From Lonicera japonica (lineage: Eukaryota > Streptophyta > Magnoliopsida > Dipsacales > Caprifoliaceae): 64,000 bases of DNA. The stretch spans positions 34,631,234 to 34,695,233 of the forward strand of contig CM038471.1 of the NCBI GenBank assembly GCA_021464415.1, written 5' to 3'. Within the stretch, counting starts at the first letter, position 1; each line of letters begins with the position of its first letter. This document shows positions 22,801 to 35,011 of the stretch, piece by piece. The notes below the pieces were generated by a model. It made no database searches. It saw nothing but the letters and a program-made list of their open reading frames with translations, and was not told where the DNA came from. Position numbers and translations under genes: made by a program.

Positions 22801-25410
22801 CCACGGGAATCAAACATCTACCCTTGAGTAATATAAATTTGTTCTTCAATTATAGGTATCTAAATAACACAAGTATATATTGCATGTGCAGAGTAATCTT
22901 ATTTTACTAAACAACGACAATTTTGTAATTATTCTTTCTTCACCTAAAGGGAACAAATTTATACCACTGGTACCCTTACAAATATTTTAAAACGGAGCAA
23001 AAATAGCTAATATAAAATGTGTGCCGTGATTTATTTGTGATAGTATTTTAATGTTAAATCTCACGCGGAATCAAATGCTTAAGTTGATAAGATAAATCAG
23101 TGAATAAAGAATATTTTTTTTATTTATGATTTTTTTAATAAAAATTTTATTAAGAAATTGTAATGCATGCGTTATGTAAATGGAAATAACCCTCCCTAGT
23201 CAAATTGTCCTTTAAAAGGATGAAACTGTCTCTCATAGGGTTTGAGCTACCCTTGAGCTCTTCTACGAAGACTTACTTTTACTGTGGTTCGATCTATCAT
23301 GGCCCAATCACCATCTTGAAGCTCTTTTTCGAAGTTTGCTTTTTGTCGATCTACATTCTCTACAGCTATACCTGCATCACCATCCCCAAAGGATTAATCA
23401 AAACTGCCCTGTAAACTTGTTTAATTCTGGATTTGCCAAACCAACATCACCTTCCCCTAAGGATTAATCAATTATCCCGTCAAACTACTGCTGACGAGGT
23501 TCGAACCATGCCTATTTATGTAAAGAGTGGACTATTTTAATTTAACTACTCTAAATTTATGAAAACTCTAAACCAAGTTTAAAAAAATTATCATTTTTGA
23601 AAATTTAAAAGTATATCCACCTATTGACACTATTTTGTAAATGTATATTTACTTTTTAATCAAAATATATTGAAATATTTTATTAGTATAACTATAAAAC
23701 AATGAAATATCGTTAGTTAACAAGTAAAAAATGTAACGTACACAAATCTTGATGACTTAGTTGCTCACAACCACACACCCAAAGAGGAGACATGGATTGT
23801 TTTGTTATTGGATGGTTCTCCTAACCAATGAAGAGAGACAGATTTTTTTATTATAAGATGGTTCTCCCTACTAATAAAGAGAGACATTTTTTTTTTGTTA
23901 TAGGATGGTTCTCTCAACTAATGGATATTAAGTCTCATGTACATTTCTTATACTAAGAACAATGGAGTCCACGAATTTGGTTAAAATGGATGTAGGATTC
24001 GTGAGTTGAAAATCCTTCTATAGGTGTATACCCCTTTCCTATTTAATCTATCATTCTTTATTTGTTGTTGACATTTTTTTCTTTCTCATCACCTAAAGAA
24101 ATGTTTTCTGTGGAAAAAAAAACCAAAATGTAAGATATCATCTGATGTCATCTCACTCACCACACCACACCACACCACACCACACCATTTAAATTATTTT
24201 CCATCTTTTAACACAAATCAACTATTTTTCTTAAAATTAATTTTTTATTTTTAACACAAATTAATTATTTTCTTTTATCATTTTCTATATGTTTATCAAA
24301 TAGTACCTTATAAATTATGAGGTATCCATGGCAGTTTGACTTTTAATTCATAATGTACGGAGGTTGAATAGCTTTATATTGTGTTACTTCCGGTGTTTAT
24401 TCTTTAATTGTATATAGTCTTTGTTTATTCATTATTTAATTGTAGAGTCTTTTTTTTTTCTGGGAAAGAGTATAGTCTTTGTTTATTCATTATTTAATTG
24501 TATAGTCTTTTTTTTTTTTCTTGGAAAGAGTATAGTCTTTGTTTATTCATTCTTCAATTGTATAGTCTTCGTTTAAGATAATAAATATATATATATACAT
24601 ATTCGTCTTAACTGTACACATGTTACGAAAAAAAGAAAGGAAGAAATTATATACATATATATATATATATATATAATGTAGAACAAGAATATAAATTTCA
24701 CATTAAATCATGGTGTACTAAGTTTAACAGGTATTTGTCACCAATAGAACTAATAAATCATTTAATATTTTGAGATTTGTTACAATAATGATTATTCACG
24801 CAACTTTGGGTGCTTCTTTATTTATTTGTTTACTTTTTTTTTAATTGTTAAATATGAACTGGATTACATAATGCTGATTACTAATGTTGAATTCAAACTT
24901 TAAAAATAATATTTTTTTATTATTATGAATGAAGTTTTAAATATCAAGTATTTGTATAAAACAATTATTTACATTCAGTGTTAAGTTTCACCAGAACTGA
25001 TGCTTCTTAGGTTTCATTTGGTTCGAATTTTAAATCATTTCAAGAATGCTACATTCCATTCCAGAAGAATTTTAATATATGGTTCGAATTTTAGGCTAAG
25101 AATACATTATTTCAGGAATGGAGTATTCCTTCAAAATTTTCCTTATTAAATAGATGAGAATAAAGAATTACTCTAGATATTTTCTACTAGATTTTCTCCT
25201 AAGATTTTCTGTTAAGACCAAAATATTCTTTTTACTTACCAAGAAAACAACTTTTTTTAGTTATATTCTCTTTGAAAGGAAAAATAATAATTTGTTTTTA
25301 ACTTTTTTGTTTTGTTTTTGTTTTTTATTATTATTATTATTAAATACATAGGACAACTTTTCACAAATCTTAATAATAAAAACTTAAGTTTTATTTTTGT
25401 AAAATTGTTA
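22801..25410. other. AT-rich intergenic DNA with local tandem repeats
   Basis: No gene seen. Tandem repeats are present: about 50-bp units at 23788-23931 (GAGAGACA...GGATGGTTCTC, three copies) and about 60-bp units at 24412-24570 (TATAGTCTTTGTTTATTCAT, three copies). (TA)n lies near 24652-24676. At 25015-25130, GGTTCGAATTTTA occurs twice with ATTCCATTCCAG-type words. Confidence 0.55.
24159..24187. repeat. (ACCAC)n microsatellite
   Basis: About five copies of CACAC/ACCAC pentamer. Confidence 0.85.
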
Positions 25411-25424
25411 AAACTTGGGGGTCA

Positions 25425-26400
25425 GTGTTTGATAGGATATCGCATCAAGAGCCTACGGAAGAGGTCGAGAAAAGGCTAATGATAAAAGTACGAGCTCAGG
25501 TGGCTGATATGATGAGGTCGATGGGCCAGTTGGGAGGCATCTCGGATGTGGCCTTAATAAAAGATTCGCAATCCCCATTTGCTGAACACATCCTTAGCTG
25601 CCAAGTCTCAGGAAAATTCAAGCTCCCAACATTGGAATCCTGTGACGAAAGCACCGATCCCGTAGACCATTGGCAGCAATACGGAAACATAATGGGGCCT
25701 CAGAATCTCCCGAATGGCGTGGTATGCAGAGCTTCTGTCACCACTCTTAAGGGTTTGGCTCGAATGTGGTGCAATAGCCTACACCTGGGTTCGATTCAGA
25801 GCTCGTAAGAGCTGGGCACAAAGTTCATCTCACATTTTCTGGGAACTCGAAAACAGTCCAAGTCCTTTATTCACCTCTTTACTATAAAGCAGAGGTCAAC
25901 GGAGAGTCTAAAGGAATATGCCTGCCGATTCAATCAGGAAAGCCTCATGATTGCCAACCTCAACGAGGGGGTGGCTGTGGTAGCCTTCATGGAAGGGGTA
26001 AGCTCCCTTTACATGTCGTTGGCAAGACTAGCCCCCAAGACCATGTCTGAGCTCCTAGATGAGGTCAACAAGAAAATCGGCGTAGAAGAAACTCTGCAGG
26101 GATAAGACCTGTCAGGCATGTTGACCTTCATGCCTAAGCGCCAAATGGGACATAACCCACCCCACGGCCAAGAGAAGGGGAGCAAGAAGGGTAAGAAGGA
26201 AGCGAGCAGGTTTGAGCCTGGCGAGAACAGAGCTAGCCAAAAGGTCACCCCATTAACAGCTCCTCTGGGCGAGGTCTTTGCCCAACTGGAACCAGGAAAG
26301 ATCCCCGAGGCCAGGAAAATGAAAACTTCAGAAAAAAAGAGGGATACCACCAAGTACTGCCGCTAACACAAAATCACGGCCATGAGACAGACCATTATTG
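25425..26400 (+). pseudogene. Tat gag
   Basis: The retrotransposon Gag fold is recognisable from GKFKLPTLESCDESTDPVDHW through ARMWCNSL, then (after the TAA/TGA breaks) GTKFISHFLGTRKQSKSF, LKEYACRFNQE and the lysine-rich tail. Stops fall at 25806, 26103 and 26364. The N-terminal part is short, consistent with truncation at 25411. Gag would form the particle shell. No clear zinc knuckle survives. Confidence 0.75.
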
Positions 26401-26678
26401 GAAGCTGAAAGAAAAGATTGAGAAGCTCATTCAAAGAAGTCAGTTTCGACAATACGTAGAGAGAAAGGGATGTTCCCCCAAAAGCCAAGGGAAAGGAACA
26501 TGCCAACGAAATTCTCATGATCGAAGGAGGCTCATCATTATCTAGAAATAGCAACAGGTCCAGAAAGGCATACATCAGGCAAGCTATGCTCTCGAGCTCT
26601 GAGGTCAAATTTTGCAGTATTAGACCAACGAAAATGGTGAACTACGAGACCACATAGATCACTTTCACTGATGAAGAC

Positions 26679-27203
26679 ATGAAATGGGTAGAGTACCCTC
26701 ATGACGATCCTTTGGTCGTAACAGCCATAGTGGGCAACCATAGCATCCACCGTATACTCATAGACATAGGGGCGACCTCCAACCTGATATACTGTAGTAC
26801 ATACAAGGCCATGGGCCTCACTATCGAGCACTTGAGCCCATCATCGGTGACTTTGGTGGGATTTTTCGGAGAGAAAACCAAGTCCCTGGGCACCATCAAA
26901 CTTTCTATCACGCTAAGAACAGCTCCAAAATAGGTCACTACCATTGCTGAGTTCCTGATCTTCGATTCAGCCCCCCATTACAATGCCATCATAGGCAAGG
27001 GCACTCTTAATGAAGTCAAGGCGGCCATTTCTACCTGCAGCCTTACCATAAGGTTCCTAGCCCCCCACGGCATTGGGGAGGTCATAGGAAACCAAGTGAA
27101 GGCTAGATATTTCAATTTTGGGGCCCTAAAAGAAATCAAATGCGCTGGGATCACAATGGTAGAGCCCGAAGCGAATGCCGTAGAGGAAAGGAAAAGCTCA
27201 TAA
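26679..27203 (+). pseudogene. Tat aspartic protease
   Basis: VTAIVGNHSIHRILIDIGAT at about 26710-26780 is the retropepsin active-site region. The catalytic triplet, normally DTG or DSG, reads D-I-G at 26763. Further motifs AEFLIFDSAPHYNAIIGK and LTIRFLAPHGIGEV continue in the same frame after a stop at 26931. The T-to-I change should abolish proteolysis. Confidence 0.75.
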
Positions 27204-27224
27204 GAGCCCACCAGTTCTGAAAAG

Positions 27225-28840
27225 TTGGAAATTAATACTCTAGACCCCATAAATGAAAAGAAAGAGCTTAAGGGCGAGCCCATTGAAGACTTGGAGGACC
27301 TACTCTTAGACCCCTCACGACCTAATACGGTGCTCAAGATCAATAACCAACTCGGCTCAGGAACCAGGCAGGAGCTCTCCCAATGCCTTAGAGCTAATAC
27401 TGATGTGTTTGTATGGTCCCATGATGATATAAAGAGACACCTGAATTTTAAGCAGGTTAGGCAAAAGAAAAGAGCCTTTGCAGCAGAAAGGAACATGGTT
27501 GCCAAAGAGGAGGTCCAAAAACTTCTCCAAGCCGAGTTTATCCGGGAAGTCCATTACCCAAAGTGGCTTTCCAATGTCGTACTTATGAAAAAGTACAGTG
27601 GAAAATAGAGAATGTGTGTGGACTTCAAAAACCTCAACAAGGCTTGTCCCAAAGACAATTTCTCGCTTCCGAAGATTGACCAGCTCTTGGACACTATAAC
27701 TGGGCATGAGATGCTAAGTTTCATGGATGCATACTCCGGTTACAATCAAGTTAGAATGGCCCCTTAGGACGAGGAGAATGCCTCGTTCATCACAAATGAG
27801 GGGACCTACTGTTACAAAGCTATGCCCTTCGGCTTGAGGAATGCAAGAGCTACCTACTTGAGGGTGATGAACTCCCTATTCAAAAACTAAATAGGCCAAA
27901 ACATGGAGGTCTATGTCAACGACATGCTTGTCAAAAGTCTCATAGCTTCTACCCATATGGTTGACCTCAACGAAGCCTTTGCCATACTTAGACATAATGA
28001 TATGTCCCTCAATTCTGCAAATATGCTTTCGATTTGAAAGGAGGCAAGTTTTTAGGATTCATGGTGATATAAAAGGGAATTGAAGCTAACCCAAAGAAGA
28101 TACAAGCTCTGGTTGACATGAAATCTCCCACCAAACCAAAGGAAGTCCAAAGTTTGATAGGGCGAGTTGTAGCTCTAAACATATTCATCTCCAAGGCCAC
28201 TGACAAGTGCCACCCTTTTTTCAAAACTTTAAAGAAGGCCTTCGAGTGGACAGAAGAGTGCGAACTCACTTTTTAGCAATTCAAGCAATACCTTGGAGCT
28301 CCTCCGCTACTCAGCTCTCCAAAGAAGGCTGGGATCCTTTGCTTGTACCTTATTGTTTTGCGAACTGCGTTCAGCTCGGCCCTCATGATAAACGAGGAAG
28401 GGGCACAACTTCCTGTCTATTACACAAGTAAAGCCTTGCACTCCGCTGAGTTCAACTATCCCAAATTAGAGAAGTTGGTCTACGCTCTCCTCATCGCCTC
28501 CAGGAAATTGATGCCTTACATCCAAGCCCACACCATTGATGTGCTCACAGATTATCCTTTATGAAAGATCCTTTATAAACCAGATCAGTCGAGAAGATTG
28601 GCAATCTGAGCTGTGGAGCTAGGGCAATTCGTGATCAGCTGCAAACCGAGGGTGTCGATCAAAGGACAAGTAGTGACAAACTTCATAGCTGAGTTCACTT
28701 ACATAGAAGAACATGTCGTTGAGCCGCCAATACTCCTACCGCATGCATACCCAAACACCTCGACTGCCACCTCAATGAAACTCTTATCGGAAGTGCCTGT
28801 ATGGATATTGCACGCCGATGGGGCCTCCAATTCATAAGGT
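27225..28840 (+). pseudogene. Tat reverse transcriptase and RNase H
   Basis: RT is seen as AEFIREVHYPKWLSNVVLMK, CVDFKNLNKACPKD (after a stop at 27606), FMDAYSGYNQVRM, TYCYKAMPFGLRNA and the catalytic box near 27908. There YVDD reads Y-V-N-D, losing one of the metal-binding aspartates. The RNase H region follows with PVYYTSKALHSAEFNYPKLEKL and LTDYPL. At least five stops and several frame changes lie between 27606 and 28610. RT copies element RNA into DNA in the particle; this one is inactive. Confidence 0.85.
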
Positions 28841-29137
28841 TCTAGTGCTGGTCTTGTACTGATCACCCCTAAAGCCAACACGCTAGAGATAGCCCTCAAG
28901 TTCCTCTTCAAGACATTGAACAACGAGGCAGAATATGAGGCTGTCATAGCGGGCTTAAGAATAGCTTGGGAGTTGGGGGCAAAACAGATGGTGATTTACA
29001 ATGATTTCGCGGTTATAGTAGGCCAAATACTTGGCCATAACATGGCTAAAGAAGATCACATTGCTGCCTATCTGGCCAAGGCTAAGGCAGCAGCTCGGAG
29101 GTATTCGAATATGGTATTCATCAAGGTTCCCCGGTAA
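28795..29137 (+). pseudogene. second (archaeal-type) RNase H of Tat element
   Basis: WILHADGASNS, then after a stop GSSAGLVLITPKANTLEIA and NNEAEYEAVIAGLRIAWELG. The D-G-A-S-N start and NNEAEYEA box are the aRNH seen in the Tat clade, additional to the gypsy RNase H just upstream. One in-frame stop at about 28837. Confidence 0.8.
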
Positions 29138-29159
29138 AAGTCTGTAAGTGTTGGATCGA

Positions 29160-30389
29160 CCTAATTCTAAACTATCTCACGAGCAGAGCTTTTCTTGAAG
29201 ACAAGAAGATGACCAAAAGGATAAAGTACATTTTCAACCAGTACACGGTCATTGAAGAAACACTGTACAAAAGGGGGTACATCCTCCTATTTTTGCTCTG
29301 CCTACACCCTCACCAGGCTTAGATAGCACTGTCAGAAATTCATGAAGGTCTATGTGAAGGGCACTTAACATCTCGATCATTGGCCTTTAAAGGTGGAAGG
29401 CAAGGATATTTCTGGCCCACAATCTTGCAAGATGCCAAGGAGTTGGTAAAGAGATGCGACAAGTGCCAGTGATTCGCTAACATCCAACAGCTCTCAGCAG
29501 AGCTCATGACCCCGGTTAGTAGCCCTTGGCCTTTCTCACAATGGGTTATGGACATAGCTGGTCCCTTCCCCTGGGCAAAAGACAAACCAAGTTTGCAGTT
29601 GTGGCCATATATTACTTCACTAAGTGGGCTGATGCTGAGGCACTAACCATGATCACTACCATAAAATCTAGAATTTCGTGTGGAGAAATATTATCTGCAG
29701 TTTCAGCCTGCCGAAGGTGTTGATCACAGATAATGGGAAATAATTCGACTGTGACCTCTTCAGGGACTTTTGCGAAGGGCATGAGATTGAAAACCATTAC
29801 AGCTTCCCTGTTCATCTGCAAGCCAATGGTCAGGCCGAGGTGACCAACAAAACCCTACTGATCCAGCTCGTTGAAGAAGAGACTCGATGATGCCAAGAGA
29901 AATTGGTATGAAGAGCTCCCATTAGTTCTGTGGGCCTATCGAATCACTATCAGAGGTCGAACTAGTGAAACTCCTTTTTCTCTGACGTACGGAACCGAAG
30001 TCATTATTCTAGTAGATATTGGGGTACCCACATATAGAATCAACCATGATGATCCAGCTCATAACAATGAAGGCCTACTAGCTAATTTAGACCTCCTCGA
30101 ATAAAAAATAGAACAAGCCCAAATCAAGGAAGATGCCTATAAAAGAAGCATGATGAAAAGCTACAACAAAAAGGTCAAACACAGGAGTCTAAATGTGGGA
30201 GACTTAGTACTTTGGAAGGTCATCTTAGTAACCAAGATTTCTGAACATGGAAAACTTGCTGCTAAGTGGGAAGGTCCCTATATGGTCACCAAGGTCAGCA
30301 GACCTGGGACCTACTATTTAAGGACTGTAGACGGCATGGAGTTCATAAGACCATGGAATATAGAACACCTTAAGAAGTATTATCCATGA
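29160..30389 (+). pseudogene. Tat integrase
   Basis: The zinc-binding HHCC domain is visible at about 29340-29475 (HEGLCEGHLTSRSLAFKGG, CDKCQ). The core follows with FSQWVMDIAGPFP and, in a shifted frame, ITDNGK, and QANGQAEVTNKT before a stop. 29871-30104 carries the later core (NWYEELPLVLWAYR, SETPFSLTYGTE). 30150-30389 carries the C-terminal domain (LNVGDLVLWKV, KLAAKWEGPYMVTKV, WNIEHLKKYYP). There is no chromodomain, as expected for Tat. Several frameshifts make it a pseudogene. Confidence 0.85.
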
Positions 30390-30972
30390 GCGAAAATGTA
30401 TTGTACTTTTGTAATATTTGTTTATAAGAAAAATGCATATGAAAATTTCGTTTTAATACTTCATTACCTGTAAAGTTGCATTCTCAAAAAGTCTCTCACA
30501 AAAAGGTCAGTTTAGTAAGTGCCCAGCTCGCAAGAAGCACACTTGCATTCTGTAAAAACCTCTTGCAAATAGGTCAGTTTTCAACTGAAGAGGACTGGTA
30601 ACAAATGAGAAAATTGTCAGAATTTGCCTAAGTCAGAATGGGGTATGACTCTACTCAAGAATTAGCCAAAAAGAACAACTTTTCCTTTTAAACACAAAGG
30701 ACTTCACAAAAAATTTCTATCACCATATAGGTAGGTCACCAAGTTTAAAAGGACCTAAATACAGGCCTGCTGAGAACTGTACAATTCCTCTCACAAGAGA
30801 GGTCGGTGTAGTAACTGCCAGCTCCACGAGCACTTTTTCACATTGAAGAGTCCAAGTGACATTTAAAAATTCTTAACAAAGTTTGCTTAAGTTCTAGGGG
30901 ACATGACTCTTACAGACTTAATCAGAGTAACAAGAGTTTAATTCCGAACTAAGAGACCCATGCATACCCAGT
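30390..30972. other. untranslated gap between Tat integrase and antisense ORF
   Basis: No open frame. Contains a repeated pattern: CTC(T/A)CA(C/A)AA(A/G)AGGTC(A/G)GT near 30496 and 30789, and AACTGCCAGCTC / AAGTGCCCAGCTC, so two diverged copies of about 300 bp may be present. Confidence 0.45.
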
Positions 30973-33320
30973 TTAACAAGATAGCTCATTGTTCTCTGTC
31001 TCCAGCTCAGAGATCTGCCCTTTCATGACTTCGTTGTGCTGGCGAGCAGAACAAAGCTCCTCATTCCTTACTGCCAGCTGGCTCTGGAGCTCTTTAAGAC
31101 TCCTAGTGGACTCATCCCTGCCTTGGCGTTCCAACTCGACCAACTTCAGGGCCTCCTCTTTACCTCTACAGTCGAGCTCGGCTTCGGTACGGACATAGTT
31201 GATGTTGGCTTGGGTCTGGTCCTTCAGGGTTCTTAGCTGGGTACGTAGACTCATTGCCCTAGCTAACATTTGCCTAGCCTGGGCTAACATCTTCTTCTTG
31301 TCTTCCTCGGCAGCCGTCAGATCAAACTTAGGCTTATTTAAAGCCTCTTGAGCTGCCTCCAGAGCTAGATTATTTGTACCCTTCTCAGCTAGACGGAGGG
31401 TAAAATAGAAAAGCATTATGGCCTAGAAAAGAAAACAATCAGAGAAGAGCTCGAAGAATGGAGGTGCAAAAAAAAGGGACGAGGCAGCAATACTTATCCG
31501 ACTCATATGGTAGGCATAGTTGTCAGCAGAATGTCCAAACCCTGCTTCTCTGGCGATCTGGAACATCCCCTCACCCAAAAGGGGCAGGGTGATGCCAGGA
31601 ACAAAAAACTTTGACCCACCCCTATAGGATCTGGGAGTGGAACAGGCAGCACCTCCAAAGGCTGATTGACGTTGAGCCTCCTCTGGGTCGAGCTCTCGGA
31701 GATCTTTATCATCAGATACTACCTGTTTGTATGTGATCATGGCAGGTGAGGCCTCTTTTGGAGAAGAAGGCAGCACGACCTCGTCGTTGAAGTCTTCAAT
31801 CCTATTAAGCTTGGCCCCCTATGAGCCCAGAGGTGGGAAGGCATCAACGGGGCTCGTCATCAGGTCGATGAACGAGCTGACAGCACCCCTCTAGCCTGGG
31901 CCCAATTCTGAAGCTGAATTCCCCTCACTCGTCTTGGATTTCTTCACCAGAGGACCTCTTTAGAGGGTCCTCTTCCGTTTGCTCACCAGCCTTGGGTTAA
32001 TGGCCAGAGGCATATCTGCAACATATAAATATGGACATCAGGATAAATGAAAAAAAGCTCTACACATGCATTGATAAAGGAGCTCGACAGAGAAGAACTT
32101 ACTTAAAGGTGGGAAGGGAACTTGTCGTAGAGGAAGGACGTTGGTAGCTTGTTTGGACTTCTTCCTCTGAAGCCTTCATTCCTCCTCCTTTTTGTCTTCC
32201 TCCACCTCTTTGGTGGCCGGGAGAGCTGTTGATGTGTCCTTGGAAGACTTGGTAGCGGTGATGGAAGGGTCTTTCTCGAAGAGCACTGCGAAGGGCTTAT
32301 TCAGCTCGAGCTCCTCCACATTAGAGATAGCCTCATTCATGCCTGCGAGTCTGGGACCCAGACCAAAATGCCATAGTATCTCAAGGGTCATGATCTCTGC
32401 ATAATGCTTGAGAGTGAATCGCTTGGCATCCTCTATTTGAGGAGAGGATATCAAAGCAGATCTTTTATCTTTCACTGTAGAAAACAGAATGTAGAGCGAT
32501 GAGTTAACTTGAATTTTGTGCTAAAAGATGATAAAAGAGAACCGAATCATGAACACTTACAAATGGTACTGGGTTCAGTAAACCAGGTCTTCAGGTCGAC
32601 TATACTGGTGTAGTTGACCTCGTGCTCCCATCCTATCCCAGAAATGTAGAAGAACCTTTTCTTCCAGTTGGGGACGCTGTTGGGTAGGTTCTGAATAAGT
32701 TTAGAAGCTCCCCACCTTCTCGGACAGCTCAATATACCTTGATTCGTACTTCCTATGTCTTTTGTTTGGTACATACTGATGAACTCTTCTACGGATACCT
32801 CATGGCTCCTGGCAGATATGACCCTGAAAATCAGTATAAAACTTACCATGCAGCTCCACATGTTCGGCGAGAGCTGAGCGGGAGCTAGGTCGAAGGCCGC
32901 GAGTAACTCTCAGAGGTAATCATCCATGGGAAATTGGAGCCCGCGCTCGAAGGCGAACTCATAAAAACAAACCTCCCCAGGTCTTTAGTAACATGCTCTT
33001 TCCCCTGCATCGGGAGCCCTAAACCTGATGTTAGCTGGAATATGGTATCTATTTTTAAACGTTGGGATATCATCCGCAAAAAAGGTAGAAGGAATGGAAA
33101 ACCCTGCCAAAGAGCTGATGTTTTTCGAATATTCCCTGACGGCCTTCTCAAAGGATCCGACCGTGAGTGGAAGGAAAATGATGGCGATTCGCTCATCGCT
33201 ATCCATAATAGTGATGGTCCTATGGCGGGGAGCGACAGCCTGAGCTAAGCTTGAAGAAGAGCCCACATCCTTTTGGGGAAGGACCTTGAGGTTTTGCCTT
33301 TGGTCCTTTAAGTGTTCCAT
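30973..33320 (-). pseudogene. Tat antisense ORF (plant gypsy-type Transposase_28-like domain plus coiled coil)
   Basis: Read leftward from 33320. The N-terminal region (33320-32880) has RFRAPDAGERACY, a stop, then RPGEVCFYEFAFERGLQFP and LAPAQLSPNMW. 32861-32547 has SVEEFISMYQ, WKKRFFYISGIGWEHEV. This order matches the family often annotated as putative plant gypsy transposon protein (PF04195), by memory not search. 32475-32176 holds LTLKHYAEIMTLEILW-type text. 31776-30973 is acidic and glutamine/glutamate-rich, a long predicted coiled coil (EELCSARQHNEVMKGQISEL). Stops and frame changes break it. Function unknown; similar antisense frames sit after integrase in other Tat elements. Confidence 0.7.
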
Positions 33321-33481
33321 CTGATCAACTATGGTTTAAAGAGGATTTGAAGGTGCAATTTGATGAACTAACTTGAGAAGATCCTCTAAAGGAACGCTCG
33401 AGAATCGCCTAAAAGAGTTTTTTAACGGACCTTTGTAAGCCAGAATAGATGGAGAAGAAATTCTTTGAAGACTATGAGCTC

Positions 33482-33560
33482 TATATAAGGGTGCCTAGGG
33501 TTTAAGAAAGATGAGGTGAAAATTATGCTAAGTCCAAAGGGTTTATATAAGGTGTGTGGG
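33482..33560 (-). promoter_or_regulatory. possible start region for the antisense ORF transcript
   Basis: The 200 bp upstream of the antisense start (to the right) are AT-richer and include several TATA-like words (TATATAAGG in plus orientation at 33483 and 33543). Orientation is not decisive, so this is weak. Confidence 0.2.
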
Positions 33561-33904
33561 AGAAGCTCGCTATCCACTCAAAGCCTTAACTGTCCACTCA
33601 CAGCCCCACTACCCCATGTTTGCACGTTTTCCAAGAAAAACAGAACTGACACAGACGATCTCTTTAAAAGGGTAATTGTCCCTTAAATGGGCCTTAAAAT
33701 ACCGAAATAATGGGCACATGGGATCTGTGAGTTCAAGTTTGATGCCACCAAAAATCGTTGGACGTTCACATCGCGGGCAGCTCCGCTATTAGAGCTCAGA
33801 GCTCCATCGAGCTCCATCGAGCTCCATCAGACCTCCGATAGAAGTTTATCCTCCCCAGTCAGCTCTTCTAAGCTAAATGACAAGGATATGGGAAATTGAT
33901 GGGG

Positions 33905-34810
33905 AGAATAACTGAATTATTCTGACCTGCCAACCACATGAGGATACGTGGCAGTCCACGTCAGCAGCCTAACATATTAGAAAGAGGAGAGCTCTAGGAG
34001 CTCGTCTTAAGCATTACACGAGCTCCAGAGCCCCCCGGAGGTTCATATAGAACATGCCCGAGAATTGTTTTTGTACCGCGAGTGACGATGCTCGTGAACC
34101 AGAGCTCTTTCGGCGAGCTTTAGAGCTCTCTCCTAGACAGCCATGTCAGAGCATGTGACAAATAGTATGGGCGACTGCTGCCAACACCCCCAATGCTATA
34201 GAAGCTCCCTCAAGCTTCATTAAATGCAAATCAACTACATTTAATGCACCATAATCCATGGAGAAACAAGGTCAGAATGGGTGGAGTTCAGGGTATGGCT
34301 TTGGACCTTCTCTAAGAGCTCTGCCATACTCCACTCCTCTGTCATATATATACGGGAAACATTTAGTTCTTTCAGCAGGGAAGTTTAACAAAAAAATCCA
34401 AGCCAGCAACAATTAGAGAATGAGGAAAATATTCACGCATTCATGGTAAGAAAAAATATAGGAGAAAGAGCTCAATAGCCTGCCTCAGAGCTCCGCAGAG
34501 CCCCCAAGTTAGAGAGATTAAACTATGAGTGTCCCAATCCCTTTATCCTTGTAATATTGTAATAGATTAGCTCGAGATATAGTGTTAGCTTATAACACAT
34601 ACCTGTTCATTGTAATACGAAGCTACCCGACTTCAGAGCTCTATTCCTCAAGGAAACATTAACCTGTATCTTCATACGAGGCCAACCTCATCTATACATC
34701 TTTGACTTTGTTGGTCTGTAGCATTTATTATCTCTATCATCTAAACCATTTATTTGACGTGTGGTATAAACTGCCATCGACTACTTTTACGCACCAACAT
34801 CAACTAAAGC
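33905..34810 (+). repeat. probable Tat 3' LTR (limits approximate)
   Basis: A purine tract GGGAAATTGATGGGGAGA near 33890-33908 could be the polypurine tract, and ...CTTTTACGCACCAACA near 34800 ends in CA. Between them are a TATA-like TCATATATATACGGG at about 34340 and many GAGCTC words shared with the internal region. No second LTR exists in the window to confirm the borders. Confidence 0.45.
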
Positions 34811-34997
34811 TATATCCTTTTGACGCATTTTGTCAAAAATATTTTCATGGCACAAGTACATACAAAATACAACCTTTCTGTCCGAAATCTTTATTAATTC
34901 GGTAGCCATAATTTATATATATTTATATATAACTTAATCTTTATAATTATATACAATAATAAATCTCATATAAATTTTAATGATTCAACATAAAGTG
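34811..34997 (-). other. short stretch between the Tat end and a reverse LTR
   Basis: Probably the first 190 bp of internal sequence of the reverse-oriented LTR element at 35012-35484, cut by the Tat element. No domain is recognised. Confidence 0.3.
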
Positions 34998-35009
34998 CAT
35001 CTGATACCA
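34998..35009 (-). promoter_or_regulatory. tRNA-Met primer binding site, minus strand
   Basis: Read on the minus strand it is TGGTATCAGATG. The first ten bases match the initiator tRNA-Met primer site (TGGTATCAGA) used by most copia elements and TRIMs. It directly abuts the LTR end. Confidence 0.65.
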
Positions 35010-35011
35010 AT

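Larger units (their letters stand above)
25411..34810 (+). mobile_element. Ty3/gypsy element of the Tat lineage, 5'-truncated and decayed
   Basis: The order is gag, protease, RT, RNase H, a second RNase H, integrase, then an antisense ORF, then a probable 3' LTR. Integrase after RT marks gypsy. The second (archaeal-type) RNase H and the antisense ORF are hallmarks of Tat-lineage elements. GAGCTC words and a higher GC content distinguish it sharply from the flanking AT-rich DNA. No 5' LTR or primer site precedes gag; the composition changes abruptly at about 25411. Every domain carries stops. Confidence 0.88.

Noticed and set aside
32934..33248. 104-codon plus-strand frame opposite the Tat antisense ORF
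   Set aside because: The minus strand carries the recognised family motifs; the plus frame is its shadow.
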